NCBI GenBank assembly: GCA_017354515.1
Contig: JAFMQT010000356.1
Span: 1-5,257 of the forward strand
Reading direction: 5' to 3'
From: Nocardia sp.
GTDB lineage: Bacteria; Actinomycetota; Actinomycetes; Mycobacteriales; Mycobacteriaceae
DNA length: 5,257 bases
The position numbers and the translations under genes are program-made. Of this stretch, positions 4,807 to 5,257 are shown piece by piece. The stretch's first letter is position 1, and every line of letters begins with the position of its first letter. Below the pieces are notes generated by a model. The model saw nothing but the letters and a program-made list of their open reading frames with translations, searched no databases and was not told the origin of the DNA.

Positions 4807-4812
4807 CGCACT

Positions 4813-5257
4813 ATGAAACCGGGCCGCACCGCAGACCCCGACTCCCCCACCCGCGCCGCCCTGCTGGACGCGGCGCAGGACCTTATGCTGGAGGAGGGTT
4901 ACGCCGCGGTCAGCACCCGCAAGCTGGCGGCCCGGGCCGGTGCCAATTCCGCGCTGGTCTACTACTACTTCGGCACCATGGACAATCTGTTCGCCGAACT
5001 GTTCCACCGGGGTGCCGAACGCAGCTACCACCTGCAGATCGAAGCCCTCAACGATCCGCAGCCACTGTGGTCGCTGTGGGAGTCCGTGCACGATCAGTCC
5101 CAGACCGCGCTGACGATGGAATTCGTGGCTTTGGCCAACCACCGCAAGGCGATTCGCGCCGAGATCGCCGAATCCTCGAAACGATTCCGGACCCTGCAAC
5201 TGGACGCGGTCACCAAGGCATTGGAGAACTACGACTACCACTCCGAGATCTACACCC
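4813..5257 (+). CDS. TetR-family transcriptional regulator (5' part only)
   Basis: Partial gene; 148 codons are in the window and it runs off the right edge. Seen: the TetR N-terminal DNA-binding domain spans residues 13-60, with a first helix TRAALLDAAQDLMLEEGY and a helix-turn-helix STRKLAARAGANSALVYYYF. The hallmark YYYF followed by D57 and L59 (TMDNLF) is present. The remaining residues (about 61-148) form the start of the helical ligand-binding domain, which is not recognisable by sequence. By family, it is a dimeric repressor released by a small molecule. It diverges from the catabolic operon, and the shared gap holds a large palindrome over the operon promoter, so local repression of the operon is likely (inference). 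The inducer is probably the operon's substrate or a product. It lacks only its C-terminus in this window; TetR proteins usually have 190-220 residues. Confidence 0.93.
   Translation, partial: MKPGRTADPDSPTRAALLDAAQDLMLEEGYAAVSTRKLAARAGANSALVYYYFGTMDNLFAELFHRGAERSYHLQIEALNDPQPLWSLWESVHDQSQTALTMEFVALANHRKAIRAEIAESSKRFRTLQLDAVTKALENYDYHSEIYT

Larger units (their letters stand above)
4500..4812. other. Divergent intergenic control region
   Basis: These 313 nt contain no supported gene. From left to right the region holds the GC-rich untranslated leader of the operon (4500-4608) with one copy of a 13-bp repeat, the nested palindrome, the operon promoter, the second 13-bp repeat, a weak promoter candidate for the regulator, a short dyad, and the regulator's ribosome site. 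The leader is long for this gene density, but I could not identify a known riboswitch or attenuator in it. Confidence 0.75.

Noticed and set aside
4762..5241. A 159-codon minus-strand open frame opposite the TetR gene
   Set aside because: The plus strand has a full AGGAGGT site and an unmistakable TetR helix-turn-helix. The opposite frame has no domain.

Overview
The window is high-GC DNA with actinobacterial character: codon third positions are strongly G/C, starts are preceded by GGAGG-type ribosome sites, genes are tightly packed, and the Rieske oxygenase looks like the alpha-only type that mycolata (Nocardia, Rhodococcus, Mycobacterium) carry in many copies. A Nocardia/Rhodococcus-like host is my best guess. 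No gene here fixes the genus.

Layout: seven genes lie on the minus strand and read leftwards as one probable operon. One divergent regulator lies on the plus strand at the right edge. In transcription order the operon is: a stand-alone plant-type [2Fe-2S] ferredoxin (4499-4179), a short-chain dehydrogenase/reductase (4163-3381), a carboxymuconolactone decarboxylase/AhpD-fold protein without the redox cysteine pair (3384-2764), a Rieske non-heme iron oxygenase alpha subunit (2767-1502), an unrecognised 111-residue helical protein (1496-1161), a TauD/TfdA-type Fe(II)/2-oxoglutarate dioxygenase (1090-251), and the first 77 residues of a second Rieske oxygenase (231 to the left edge) that is about 79% identical to the first. 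Two junctions are ATGA stop-start overlaps and a third may be a GTGA overlap, so expression of the middle genes is probably translationally coupled.

To the right, a TetR-family regulator (4813 to the right edge) diverges from the operon. The divergent gap of about 310 bp holds an AT-rich island with a 33-bp perfectly nested inverted repeat (4609-4641). It sits directly downstream of a minus-strand promoter with a perfect TTGACA -35 box (4666-4671). This is the expected geometry for a TetR operator that blocks the operon promoter.

How the genes may work together (inference): the ferredoxin carries electrons to one or both Rieske oxygenases, which hydroxylate an unknown organic substrate. The NAD-type SDR oxidises an alcohol or diol product. 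The 2-oxoglutarate dioxygenase performs a second, chemically independent oxygenation or C-X cleavage. The CMD-like protein may handle an intermediate by decarboxylation, lactone chemistry or isomerisation. A ligand-responsive TetR repressor would switch the set on. No ferredoxin reductase and no Rieske beta subunit lies in the window. The substrate cannot be read from the sequence. The combination of twin Rieske enzymes, a 2-oxoglutarate oxygenase and an unknown small protein under one operator is the most interesting part. I see no tRNA, rRNA, insertion sequence, CRISPR array or convincing terminator.
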